22,120 nt of DNA from Sulfurovum sp. (GTDB taxonomy: Bacteria; Campylobacterota; Campylobacteria; Campylobacterales; Sulfurovaceae), in assembly GCA_015663065.1 (NCBI GenBank), contig DQSX01000195.1, positions 1 to 22,120 of the forward strand, in the 5' to 3' direction. The position numbers and the translations under genes were made by a program. Positions 1 through 6,723 of the stretch are shown here, piece by piece; positions within the stretch are counted from its first letter, which is position 1, and every line of letters begins with the position of its first letter. Below the pieces are notes generated by a model, which was given only the letters and a program-made list of their open reading frames with translations, made no database searches and was not told the origin of the DNA.

Positions 1-1051
1 AAGACTTTCTAAGATCCAAAAGTGTCTGCTCTTTGTCAAAAGTTGCCTGCATACGGAGGATCTTTGCTTTTTCTGTACCCGCATGAGATTTTCCAAAATC
101 AAACAGTGTCCACTTTGCAGAAACCCCTACCTGCCAGTTTTCCTGGGAATTGAAATCCCCCGGGTATTTATTGCTACCGTCATTTTCACCGTAATTGTAG
201 CCATAATAGGAGTCTAAAGAAACTTGCGGGTATTTACCTGCCCTGCTCTTCTCCACACCTTTGTTGGCTTTTCTGATGTTCAATTCGGAAATATTCATTT
301 TGTCCAAAGAGGAAGCTTCACCCAAGAGTCTGTTTATAGAATAGTTCGGTTTTTTCACAGAGACTTTTACAGGTTTCATTTCTCCAATATGCTCCAAGCC
401 GACCAGTGAAGCCAAAGAGGCTTTGGTCATAGAAATGTTGCCTTTTAAAACTTCAAGGTATGCAATGTTGCCATAAAGATCATTTTGGGCTTTGAGAAGG
501 TCGATCTGTGCTTTTTTACCAAAGGAGACCTCTTTGGTAATAATGTCTCTGAGTTTTTTTAAGGCTGCAACATGTTTTTGCTGTGCATAGTTCATCTCCT
601 GAAGTGCCAAAATAGAGAGGTACAAAGATGCCACATTGTAGGCAAGCTGCTCTTTGGTGAGTGAAAGTTTACTTTGGGAGAGTTGTGTGGCTATGGAGTC
701 CATCTCTACCTGTCTGGTCTGTGCAAATCCTGTAAATAAGGGAACAGAGTATTTCAGGCCTGTCCCAAAAAGGTTTGTAGTGGTCGGTACAGCCGTAGGA
801 TCTTTTAAAATACTCGCAGGAGTCAACGGTGCCAGTGTTCTTGGGAGATTATAGTGTGCATAACTTGCCACAAGATCTATGCTGCCAAATTGCGCAGAGT
901 TACTCTCTTCACGCTGTGCCTCAACCAATTCCATCTGAGCCTTACTCTGCTTAATCACCGTACTGTTTTTCAATGCATAGTCTATAAGCCCATGCAGAGA
1001 CTCTCCAAATGACAATACTGTAAATATGAAACTGTACAAAATATATTTCAT
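1..1051 (-). CDS. TolC-family outer membrane efflux protein (C-terminal part missing)
   Basis: This gene has no stop inside the window and runs off the left edge, so about 350 N-terminal residues are visible. It starts at the ATG at 1051 (MKYILYSFIFTVLSFG, a short signal peptide). The body shows the TolC pattern: long coiled helices (for example 'SKLSLTKEQLAYNVASLYLS' near residue 130) and a repeat of the same module, with short strands such as 'LKYSVPLFTG' and 'VGVSAKWTLFDFGKS' in equivalent places. TolC-type proteins form the outer membrane channel of tripartite exporters or of type I secretion. No adaptor or pump gene is visible, but such genes would lie to the left if this is the first gene of an operon. 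The promoter region holds a paired box shared with the neighbouring cytochrome promoters, so control by the adjacent two-component system is inferred. Substrate cannot be read from the sequence. Confidence 0.9.
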   Translation of the reverse strand, partial: MKYILYSFIFTVLSFGESLHGLIDYALKNSTVIKQSKAQMELVEAQREESNSAQFGSIDLVASYAHYNLPRTLAPLTPASILKDPTAVPTTTNLFGTGLKYSVPLFTGFAQTRQVEMDSIATQLSQSKLSLTKEQLAYNVASLYLSILALQEMNYAQQKHVAALKKLRDIITKEVSFGKKAQIDLLKAQNDLYGNIAYLEVLKGNISMTKASLASLVGLEHIGEMKPVKVSVKKPNYSINRLLGEASSLDKMNISELNIRKANKGVEKSRAGKYPQVSLDSYYGYNYGENDGSNKYPGDFNSQENWQVGVSAKWTLFDFGKSHAGTEKAKILRMQATFDKEQTLLDLRKS

Positions 1052-1076
1052 CCCATCACTCCCTTGTTATTCAAAA

Positions 1077-1114
1077 GGTATAGAGTATCTGTTTAAGATG
1101 AATTTAAAGTGAAT
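1077..1114 (-). promoter_or_regulatory. tolC promoter with paired ATTCA-N6-ATTCA box
   Basis: On the minus strand two ATTCA pentamers lie 11 bases apart (1114-1110 and 1103-1099), one helical turn, as is usual for OmpR-family dimers. Downstream are two possible -10 hexamers, GATACT (1089-1084) and TATACC (1082-1077). The box thus covers the -35 position, as in the two cytochrome promoters at 4069-4143. Direct regulation is inferred from the matching motif and spacing. Confidence 0.65.
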
Positions 1115-1157
1115 TAAAAGAAAAAGCCCAAACTTCAAAGATGCAAACTTGGGCTTT
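1113..1157 (-). terminator. Intrinsic terminator of the cytochrome/two-component operon
   Basis: A 9-base perfect stem (AAAGCCCAA at 1123-1131 with TTGGGCTTT at 1149-1157) and a 17-base loop are followed on the minus strand by TTTTTCTTTT. The U-rich tail is good only in the leftward direction. It therefore most likely ends the transcript that comes from the operon at 1455-4039, giving a 3' untranslated stretch of about 300 bases. It sits directly before the tolC promoter and insulates it. Confidence 0.7.
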
Positions 1158-1568
1158 ATGGCATACCGTGTCAAAGAATTTGGTGAAGGTGTCATCATGC
1201 TTCTCATGCCAAAACTGGGTGAACTGTATGCCCGTGAAGAGACTTTTATGGAGTATGCAAAGAACTACAATGAATGGATACAGACAAAAGAGAAAAAAGT
1301 AATGTTTTTTGATATTTGGGTAGGAATGGTAGCTACCAATCAGTTAGAAAAAGAAGGTACAGTCAAAGCCATACCAAAAGAGGAACAGATCTCCTACGAA
1401 GAAGCGCTCGCTTATGTACAAAAAAAGAAGAAGCAGGACGATAAAGAAAAGATACTACTCTTCCAACATCAACCTTTTCTTCATACTGTATTTTTCCAGA
1501 TAGGTTTGGATGTTGTCACGCAAGACCGCATCATCCAAAGAGATCTTCTCTTTCATCGGGAATTTTAG
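1158..1568 (+). pseudogene. Possible gene remnant, unknown family
   Basis: This rightward ORF has coding-like composition from about 1158 to 1450 (for example 'FGEGVIMLLMPKLGELYARE', later 'EEQISYEEALAYVQKKKK'), rich in acidic and basic residues. I do not recognise the family. Its ends look wrong for an intact gene. The first usable start (TTG 1149 or ATG 1158) lies in or just after the right arm of the leftward terminator, with no Shine-Dalgarno sequence. The last 114 bases run antisense through the end of the convergent cytochrome gene. The simplest reading is an internal or C-terminal piece of a decayed gene. A real small gene, or a chance antisense ORF, remains possible. The stretch 1052-1454 holds nothing else apart from the promoter and the terminator. 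Confidence 0.35.
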
Positions 1569-1814
1569 GAAAAAAGGTGCGGGCATGATGGAGTGTTCTT
1601 TTTTTGGATCTTTCAAATACTTATTCATTGCCTCTTCCATACGTCCGTCTGTACTATATTTCATGAGGTAACGCTTGTAGATGAGAGAACTGGGTATTTG
1701 CTCTTTTTCATGGCAGGTGAGGCAATTTGTGACCAATCTACTACTGGCTGTTGTATCTTCAAAGGCAAACAGAGATAGACTCAACAAACTGATGATCAAA
1801 ACTATTTTTTCCAT
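1455..1814 (-). CDS. Small c-type cytochrome, single heme
   Basis: A 119-residue protein with an N-terminal signal peptide (MEKIVLIISLLSLSLFAF) and one heme-binding motif CLTCH at residues 31-35. A likely axial methionine is in 'SIMPAPFF' (Met 77), so this looks like a class I-type mono-heme cytochrome working in the periplasm. It is the last gene of the leftward operon. Its ATG overlaps the end of the sensor kinase gene by 13 bases, which suggests translational coupling. The family is not one I can name more precisely. Electron donor and acceptor are unknown. Its place behind a two-component system and a second cytochrome suggests it is an output of, or reports to, that system; this is inference. 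Confidence 0.8.
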   Translation of the reverse strand: MEKIVLIISLLSLSLFAFEDTTASSRLVTNCLTCHEKEQIPSSLIYKRYLMKYSTDGRMEEAMNKYLKDPKKEHSIMPAPFFLKFPMKEKISLDDAVLRDNIQTYLEKYSMKKRLMLEE

Positions 1815-2956
1815 TGTATATTCACCTCTGTTCCTTTTCCCTCTTTGGAATTGATATGCAAAACAAAGTCATAAGAGTTCACGACCTGATTGACAATATC
1901 AAGCCCTATTCCAAAACCACCCTCTGAGTTATTGGCTCGTTGAAAACGTTGCAGAATTCTATGCATATTTTCTTTTTGTATACCTACACCGGTGTCACTC
2001 ACTTCAAAGAACTCTTTGGTAAGTCTTACACCCAATGTACCCTCTTTTTTATTATATTTTATCGCATTGGAGAGTAAATTGTCTATGAGCCGAAACGCAT
2101 CATTTTTGTCCATTTTTAAAGTCACATCAGGCAAAATGTACATTACTGTTTTTAAAAGTTTTGCTTCTGCCATCGCAGAAAAATAGACCACTCTCTCTTC
2201 TACCAGTCTACTCATATTTATAGTGTTTATCTCTCGATGATACTGATGATTCAAATTCAAATAAGTCAGGTCATCATAAATTCTACTCAGGGTTTTAGAA
2301 GCGATCTCTATACGTTTGAGTTCTGTAGCGTTGGCTTCCTCTTTTCCAAAAGTCTCTATCATTTCTATATTAGTTAATATAGTACTAATGGGGGTATTGA
2401 GCTCATGTGTTGTATCTTGAATAAAACGGTTCATCTTTTCCATAGAATCACGCATAGGAGCTACAAAAAGTTTTCCCAAAAAGTACCCAAGCATCGCAAA
2501 GAAGAGACCGGCACCCAACATAAATAGAAAAATATTTCTTTGTAATTTTTCAATAGGTTCAAAATCTATATCTTTTGCAAGCAAAAGATATGCTGCACCT
2601 AAATAGTAGGGTTCAACCTTCATTATATGATACAGTCTATTATCATATTTATTAATATCTAATGTCTGCTTTGTTTGAAATGTACCAAATATATATGCTT
2701 TGTCTAGATCATAAATTGCTGATTGAATATGAGTATGACTGGGGTAAATAATTTTTTCAGCATTGGATCGATGCAATGTTCGTAACTGTGATTTAATATG
2801 CTCTGCTTCATATTTTATGGGCTCTCTTTGCTGGTCAAGCAGATGATGTTTACTTGAAATGTAATACAACCATGAAGCAATTGAAAAAAGGAGAAAAGTC
2901 GATCCCAGATAGATGATCAAAAAACGTATGAGACTTCGTTTTTCACTACGAAACAA
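1802..2956 (-). CDS. Sensor histidine kinase (DccS-like by context)
   Basis: A 384-residue membrane sensor kinase. Two membrane segments (about residues 10-32 and 141-165) flank a periplasmic domain of roughly 105 residues that shows no sensor family I recognise. The cytoplasmic part has the H box 'HELNTP' (His 184 as phospho-acceptor), an N box 'DNLLSNAIKY' (292-301), G1 'DTGVGI' (321-326) and G2 'GGFGIGL' (346-352), so it should be active. No clear HAMP domain separates the second membrane segment from the H box. The start overlaps the response regulator gene by 11 bases. The cognate regulator is therefore the neighbouring gene. I link the pair to C. jejuni DccRS only through the promoter box and the overall type, not through alignment. 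Confidence 0.93.
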   Translation of the reverse strand: MFRSEKRSLIRFLIIYLGSTFLLFSIASWLYYISSKHHLLDQQREPIKYEAEHIKSQLRTLHRSNAEKIIYPSHTHIQSAIYDLDKAYIFGTFQTKQTLDINKYDNRLYHIMKVEPYYLGAAYLLLAKDIDFEPIEKLQRNIFLFMLGAGLFFAMLGYFLGKLFVAPMRDSMEKMNRFIQDTTHELNTPISTILTNIEMIETFGKEEANATELKRIEIASKTLSRIYDDLTYLNLNHQYHREINTINMSRLVEERVVYFSAMAEAKLLKTVMYILPDVTLKMDKNDAFRLIDNLLSNAIKYNKKEGTLGVRLTKEFFEVSDTGVGIQKENMHRILQRFQRANNSEGGFGIGLDIVNQVVNSYDFVLHINSKEGKGTEVNIQWKK

Positions 2957-3611
2957 AACGGTACCCTATATTTTTAATCGTCTCAATATGCTCTTTTCCT
3001 ATGGCAGAACGCAGTGTTTTGATGTAGGTACGAAGTGAGCCGAAACTCGGCTCTTCATCGTATTCCCATAAGGCTTCATTGATCTTGTCATAATTTAGAA
3101 GTTCATCGGGATGTTGCAAAAAAAGTGCCAGAAGTTTCAACTCTTTGGTCTTCAGCGGAATTTTTTGATCATTTTGAAGGAGACGCAACTCTTTAGTATC
3201 AAACACAAGTCCAGGAGCCAATGCAACCTTCTCATCATGTGTGCCATATGTACGTTTAAGAAGCGACTCTATACGGACCTGCAACTCTTTGAGTGCAAAA
3301 GGTTTACGAATGTAATCATCACAGCCAAGGGCAAAGCCCTGCTCTACATCTTCCACAGAGCTAAGTGAAGTAATGAAAATAACCGGGGTCTCTTTACCTT
3401 CAGATCGTATTTGCTTTAAAAACTCAAAGCCGTTCAGATGGGGTACTTTAACATCCAAAAGCATCAGATCAATAGATTTTTCATACACAATTTCCTGTGC
3501 CTCCAAGCCGTCATAGGCACAATAGACCTCATAGCCTTTAAGCTCAAGAAACTGCTTTACAGTATCGCTTAACTGTAAGTCATCTTCAAGCAGTAAAAGC
3601 GATTGAGTCAT
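2946..3611 (-). CDS. OmpR-family response regulator (DccR-like by context)
   Basis: A 221-residue regulator with a receiver domain (about 1-118) and a winged-helix DNA-binding domain (about 125-221). The acidic pocket Glu9-Asp10-Asp11, phospho-acceptor Asp53 ('LLDVKVP'), the switch Thr81 ('FITS') and Lys103 ('IRKPF') are all present. The C-terminal domain ends in the usual 'LRTYIKTLRSAIG...NIGYRF' pattern of OmpR/PhoB proteins. It lies two bases after the upstream cytochrome gene and overlaps the kinase gene. Because the whole operon starts behind a paired ATTCA box typical of tandem OmpR-family binding, autoregulation is likely. The same box in front of tolC and of the divergent cytochrome c'-like gene suggests these are its targets. 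Confidence 0.95.
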   Translation of the reverse strand: MTQSLLLLEDDLQLSDTVKQFLELKGYEVYCAYDGLEAQEIVYEKSIDLMLLDVKVPHLNGFEFLKQIRSEGKETPVIFITSLSSVEDVEQGFALGCDDYIRKPFALKELQVRIESLLKRTYGTHDEKVALAPGLVFDTKELRLLQNDQKIPLKTKELKLLALFLQHPDELLNYDKINEALWEYDEEPSFGSLRTYIKTLRSAIGKEHIETIKNIGYRFVS

Positions 3612-3613
3612 CT

Positions 3614-4039
3614 CTATTTTCCTTGACCTTTTCTGTTTCCATGTCCCATACCTCTAAAACCCTCAGGCGGGAAGTTATCGAACATCCAAGATGTTATTTT
3701 TTCCAATTCTGTCTGCGTAACATTGCCTTTTTGTGATGGCATTAGACCAAAACGTTCCAGTTTTTGCGGCATACAGACAGCCTTCTCTTTGGAAGGTTCC
3801 AAAATATAGTCTACCATAAACTTCACAGCGTCCTCTTTATTGGGATAGGTCATTTTTATATGTCTCATCACACCCATAAGTGCAGGAGCCACTACCACAG
3901 ACATATCTGCAGGTCTGGTTTTACTGTGACACATGGCGCACTTTACATCAAAAAGAACTTCTGCTGAGTCTGCCGCTTGCATAAAAGAGCTCAAAGCAAC
4001 AAGGCTTCCCAGTGTTAAAATTGTTTTTTTCAGTCTCAT
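3614..4039 (-). CDS. Periplasmic c-type cytochrome, first gene of the two-component operon
   Basis: A cytochrome of 141 residues when started at the ATG at 4039. I chose this over the ATG at 4054 because an AGGA (4049-4046) stands six bases before it. It has a signal peptide (MRLKKTILTLGSLVALSSFMQAA), a heme motif CAMCH at 34-38, and a likely axial methionine in 'FGLMPSQ' (Met 100), as in class I cytochromes c. The C-terminus has an unusual glycine- and base-rich tail (RGMGHGNRKGQGK). The stop is two bases before the response regulator start. The gene heads a transcript of cytochrome, regulator, kinase and cytochrome. A role as the redox output, or as part of the sensing circuit, is inferred from this linkage. 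Confidence 0.85.
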   Translation of the reverse strand: MRLKKTILTLGSLVALSSFMQAADSAEVLFDVKCAMCHSKTRPADMSVVVAPALMGVMRHIKMTYPNKEDAVKFMVDYILEPSKEKAVCMPQKLERFGLMPSQKGNVTQTELEKITSWMFDNFPPEGFRGMGHGNRKGQGK

Positions 4040-4068
4040 CTTTAATCCTTTCATATTAGATACTTATA

Positions 4069-4101
4069 AGTCTAATAAGCAAATATGAATTATTTGTGAA
4101 T
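4069..4101 (-). promoter_or_regulatory. Operon promoter with paired ATTCA box (leftward)
   Basis: On the minus strand ATTCA occurs at 4101-4097 and 4090-4086, 11 bases apart. A -10-like TAGACT lies at 4074-4069, exactly 16 bases from the start of the second pentamer. The divergent promoter at 4111-4143 has the same 16-base offset. The box replaces a -35 element, as expected for an activator-dependent promoter. Confidence 0.65.
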
Positions 4102-4110
4102 TGGCAGAGG

Positions 4111-4143
4111 ATTCATATTAAATTCATTTTAAAACCTTATACT
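4111..4143 (+). promoter_or_regulatory. Cytochrome c'-like gene promoter with paired ATTCA box (rightward)
   Basis: ATTCA at 4111-4115 and 4122-4126, 11 bases apart, is followed by a -10 TATACT at 4138-4143, again 16 bases from the start of the second pentamer. Together with the mirror-image pair at 4086-4101 this makes a symmetrical divergent control region with two tandem boxes facing outward. The start codon follows at 4172, with AAGGA nine bases before it. Confidence 0.68.
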
Positions 4144-4171
4144 ATTGGCATATTTATAAGGATGATCATAC

Positions 4172-4624
4172 ATGAAAAAAATATTAATGGTAGCCCTATT
4201 GCTTGCTACATCACTCACTGCCCAAGAGGCCCAAAAAGGTGCAGCTGCACTCTCTCCTGAAGTTAGGTCTTTGCTGGCTCAGGAGATGCAGCATATTGAA
4301 AAAGGGATGCAGAGTATCTTTTCCAATATGGTCAAAGGTGAGTATGAAAACATAACAAAAACTGCCATAGACATTGAGAACAGTTTTATTTTCAAGCGTA
4401 AACTGACCAGTGCTCAAAGATCTGAACTCAAAGAGAAGATCCCTAAAAGTTTTATAGAGACAGACCGTGGTTTTCATGAACTTGCAGGAAAGCTAGCCAA
4501 TGCTGCAGAATTTGAAGAGAAAGAGAATGTTCAGAAATACTTTACAGAGATGATGCAGACCTGCGTAAAGTGTCATTCGACGTATGCACAACATAGATTT
4601 CCTGCTTTTGTAAAAGAGAAATAA
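4172..4624 (+). CDS. Cytochrome c'/c556-like heme protein
   Basis: A 150-residue secreted protein with signal peptide MKKILMVALLLATSLTAQ, a largely helical middle, and a single heme motif CVKCH near the C-terminus (131-135, 'CVKCHSTYAQHRFPAF'). A C-terminal CxxCH after a bundle of amphipathic helices is the layout of the four-helix cytochrome c'/c556 group. That group is known for binding small gaseous ligands or for electron transfer in the periplasm; which applies here cannot be told. It diverges from the two-component operon and shares its paired box, so it is probably controlled by it. Its stop abuts the convergent TlpA-like gene with no spacer and no terminator between. Confidence 0.85.
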   Translation: MKKILMVALLLATSLTAQEAQKGAAALSPEVRSLLAQEMQHIEKGMQSIFSNMVKGEYENITKTAIDIENSFIFKRKLTSAQRSELKEKIPKSFIETDRGFHELAGKLANAAEFEEKENVQKYFTEMMQTCVKCHSTYAQHRFPAFVKEK

Positions 4625-5122
4625 TCATTCCAACAATTTCAAACGTGCCAACAGCCCTGCTGTTGTCGTGTACCCTACTTCAGTAAATTTCAACTCACCC
4701 TGCCTGTCATAAATGAACGTAGTGGGGAATACTTCTACTTTAAATTTCTTTGCCCAGGAACTGTCAACATCGTTGAAAACATTAAATGTTAACTCTCTTT
4801 CTTTCATATATGCCTGTATTTTCGCATCCTCTCCGGAGTTCACAGCTATTGTCAATACCTCATACTTCTTCGACAAAGTCTCAATATTTTGCGCTTCGAG
4901 TTTACACACTTTACACCAGGTAGCCCAGAAGTGTATGACCAGAGGTTTTCCGCTTTTAAGCGTGTAGGAAGTACCGTCAAGCAGTGTAATGTTTGCCTGT
5001 GGAAGCTCTGTAGAGCTTAGTTCAGGCTTTCGGAGATAATTTATTATATTACTTAATATAAATATAAGTACTGCTCCTACTATAAGCTCTTTTGCAAGTG
5101 ATCTTACATTCCATTTACTCAT
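4625..5122 (-). CDS. Membrane-anchored TlpA/ScsD-like thioredoxin
   Basis: A 165-residue thioredoxin-fold protein tethered by one N-terminal membrane helix (about 12-30), facing the periplasm. The redox motif is WCKVC (Cys70 and Cys73) in 'HFWATWCKVC', and the cis-proline loop is 'VFPTTF' (Pro 133). This is the pattern of TlpA/ResA/DsbE-like reductants and of ScsD-like disulfide oxidoreductases. Such proteins often reduce apocytochrome CxxCH motifs or repair periplasmic thiols. Three small c-type cytochrome genes next door make a cytochrome maturation role plausible, but this is inference. It starts three bases after the RHH-like gene and is likely translated from the same message. Confidence 0.88.
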   Translation of the reverse strand: MSKWNVRSLAKELIVGAVLIFILSNIINYLRKPELSSTELPQANITLLDGTSYTLKSGKPLVIHFWATWCKVCKLEAQNIETLSKKYEVLTIAVNSGEDAKIQAYMKERELTFNVFNDVDSSWAKKFKVEVFPTTFIYDRQGELKFTEVGYTTTAGLLARLKLLE

Positions 5123-5125
5123 TGC

Positions 5126-5350
5126 TTACTCATCCAGGTCAAGATCATCCCAGAACTCATTGTAGTCAAGGTTGGTCATAGAAGCATCCTCTTCTATGCC
5201 TTTTTCTATAAGTTTTTTTTGCTCATTTTCAAAGTACTGCACCAATGCCTCTTCCAGTATTGTGTTCACATCTTTTTTGAGTAACTCAGAAAAGGCTCGC
5301 AGGTTTTCAACGGTTGTTTGTTTGAACTCTATATTTATATGATTTTCCAT
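5126..5350 (-). CDS. Small ribbon-helix-helix-like protein
   Basis: A 74-residue protein. I place the start at the ATG at 5350 (MENHINIEFKQ); the longer open frame upstream is antisense to the thioredoxin gene. The N-terminal strand 'HINIEFKQTT' followed by two helices ('VENLRAFSELLKK', 'VNTILEEALVQYFENEQKK') fits a MetJ/Arc/CopG-type RHH fold. The tail is very acidic (ends DDLDLDE). Such proteins are often antitoxins or small repressors. No toxin gene is adjacent: the gene downstream is a thioredoxin. No Shine-Dalgarno sequence precedes the ATG, and a -10-like TACAAT at 5362-5357 would put the transcript start at the ATG itself. Autoregulation of the short divergent spacer is possible but unproven. 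Confidence 0.7.
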   Translation of the reverse strand: MENHINIEFKQTTVENLRAFSELLKKDVNTILEEALVQYFENEQKKLIEKGIEEDASMTNLDYNEFWDDLDLDE

Positions 5351-5386
5351 AAAAGGATTGTAACAAATTTTTGATAGAATACAGAC
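5351..5386. promoter_or_regulatory. 36-base divergent promoter, possibly leaderless on both sides
   Basis: The spacer between the RHH-like gene and the thioredoxin gene holds TACAAT on the minus strand (5362-5357) and TAGAAT on the plus strand (5375-5380). Each would start transcription at about the first base of its start codon. Neither gene has a visible Shine-Dalgarno sequence. The palindrome TTGTAACAA (5359-5367) lies in the middle and could be an operator. Confidence 0.4.
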
Positions 5387-5740
5387 ATGGAACTTACAGA
5401 TAAAAATTATGAAAAGATCATCAAGAAGAATGACAAACCAGTCTTTATAGACTTTTACTCTCCTACCTGCGGACCCTGCCAAATGCTTATGCAAGTCATA
5501 GAAGAAGGTTTGGAAAAGTATGCAGAGGACAATAACGTTGTACTGGCAAAATGTGATGTCTCAAGAAATCCGAAGCTTGCAGAAGCATTTAAAGTACAGT
5601 CTGTACCTTTTACCATAGCAGTCATGCCCGACGGTAAACTCAAATACCCAGAACTCGGTCTCAAAGACAATGCATACTACTTTGGCATCATAGACAAATT
5701 GGCAGGCAAAGGCTCGTTTTTCACTCGTTTGTTTGGCTAA
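5387..5740 (+). CDS. Thioredoxin-family protein, CGPC active site
   Basis: A 117-residue cytoplasmic-type thioredoxin without a signal peptide. The active site is CGPC (Cys28 and Cys31) within 'IDFYSPTCGPC', so the usual tryptophan before the first cysteine is threonine. The cis-proline loop is 'QSVPFT' (Pro 74). The C-terminus is extended by 'GKGSFFTRLFG'. Thioredoxins reduce protein disulfides using thioredoxin reductase. The missing tryptophan and the unusual tail suggest a specialised paralogue and not the main thioredoxin. It ends in a 4-base overlap with the convergent MoxR gene. Confidence 0.9.
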   Translation: MELTDKNYEKIIKKNDKPVFIDFYSPTCGPCQMLMQVIEEGLEKYAEDNNVVLAKCDVSRNPKLAEAFKVQSVPFTIAVMPDGKLKYPELGLKDNAYYFGIIDKLAGKGSFFTRLFG

Positions 5741-6714
5741 ACTCTTTTAGGAACCGGAACTGAAACATTTTCTAAAATGATCTGTATGATGTCTTCATTG
5801 GTTCTCTTATTGGTAAGTGCATGTTCGGTAAGCGTAAGGCGGTGATGGAAGACATCCTGAATGACGGCATGCACATCTTTCACATCTACTTCACTTTTAC
5901 CTTTCATCCATGCATGGGTCTGCGCACATTTACTTAATGCCAAAGAACCTCTTGGACTTACACCAAGTGCTATCATGACAGCCAGTTGTCTTCTGTAACG
6001 CATAGGATAGCGGGTTGCATATACCAGGTCTATCATATAACGCCCTATCTCATCACTGATCTTGACTCCTGCTACCTCATCTCTGGCTGCAAAAATGAGT
6101 TCTTGAGGTACTTTTTTAGCTTTTGCTTTTTCGTGACGTTTTTCCTCTTTGACCATCTTTACCATTTTAAATTCTGACTCCATATCTACATAGTCGATCT
6201 TTATATGCATTAAAAAACGGTCTTTTTGCGCTTCGGAAAGCGGGTAAGTCCCCGCCTGTTCTATGGGGTTCTGTGTAGCCATCACAACAAAAAGTTCAGG
6301 GAGTTTGTACGTTACACCCGAAACAGTCACCTGTTTCTCTTCCATCGCTTCAAGCATGGCAGACTGCACTTTTGCAGGTGCACGGTTGATCTCATCTGCC
6401 AAAATAATATTGCCAAAGATCGCTCCCTTATGAAAACGCCGTACATTCTCACCATTTTCAACATAAACACGCTCTTCCCCCACAACATCCGAGGGACGAA
6501 GGTCGGGGGTGAACTGTATGCGGGAAAATTTCGACTCAATAAACTCGGACATGGAGCGTACCACTCTTGTTTTTGCAAGTCCTGGCAGACCTTCAATGAG
6601 CATGTTGCCATCTGCAAGCAAGCCCATGATCAGACGATCTACAATGTGCTCTTGACCTATGGTCTCTTCATTCATCTTTTGTTGTAAATATTCTATTGCT
6701 TCTCTTGCCGTCAT
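5737..6714 (-). CDS. MoxR-family AAA+ ATPase
   Basis: A 325-residue AAA+ protein of the MoxR/RavA class. Walker A is 'GLPGLAKT' (42-49), Walker B 'IILADE' (103-108), and the sensor 1 region 'VMATQNP' ends near 150, followed by the C-terminal AAA lid. MoxR ATPases act as chaperone-like assembly factors, usually together with DUF58 and von Willebrand A proteins encoded beside them. Here the next gene downstream is convergent and the upstream gene is a transporter, so no partner is adjacent. The gene lies nine bases after the TRAP permease gene and is probably at the end of that transcript. Its client is unknown. Confidence 0.93.
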   Translation of the reverse strand: MTAREAIEYLQQKMNEETIGQEHIVDRLIMGLLADGNMLIEGLPGLAKTRVVRSMSEFIESKFSRIQFTPDLRPSDVVGEERVYVENGENVRRFHKGAIFGNIILADEINRAPAKVQSAMLEAMEEKQVTVSGVTYKLPELFVVMATQNPIEQAGTYPLSEAQKDRFLMHIKIDYVDMESEFKMVKMVKEEKRHEKAKAKKVPQELIFAARDEVAGVKISDEIGRYMIDLVYATRYPMRYRRQLAVMIALGVSPRGSLALSKCAQTHAWMKGKSEVDVKDVHAVIQDVFHHRLTLTEHALTNKRTNEDIIQIILENVSVPVPKRV

Positions 6715-6723
6715 TTTTTACCT

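Noticed and set aside
5126..5350. Toxin-antitoxin module
   Set aside because: The RHH-like protein could be an antitoxin, but neither neighbour is a toxin; both are thioredoxin-fold proteins.
5351..5494. Longer N-terminus for the RHH-like protein (start at 5494)
   Set aside because: The extra 48 residues are antisense to the thioredoxin gene and look non-natural; the RHH fold begins at the ATG at 5350.
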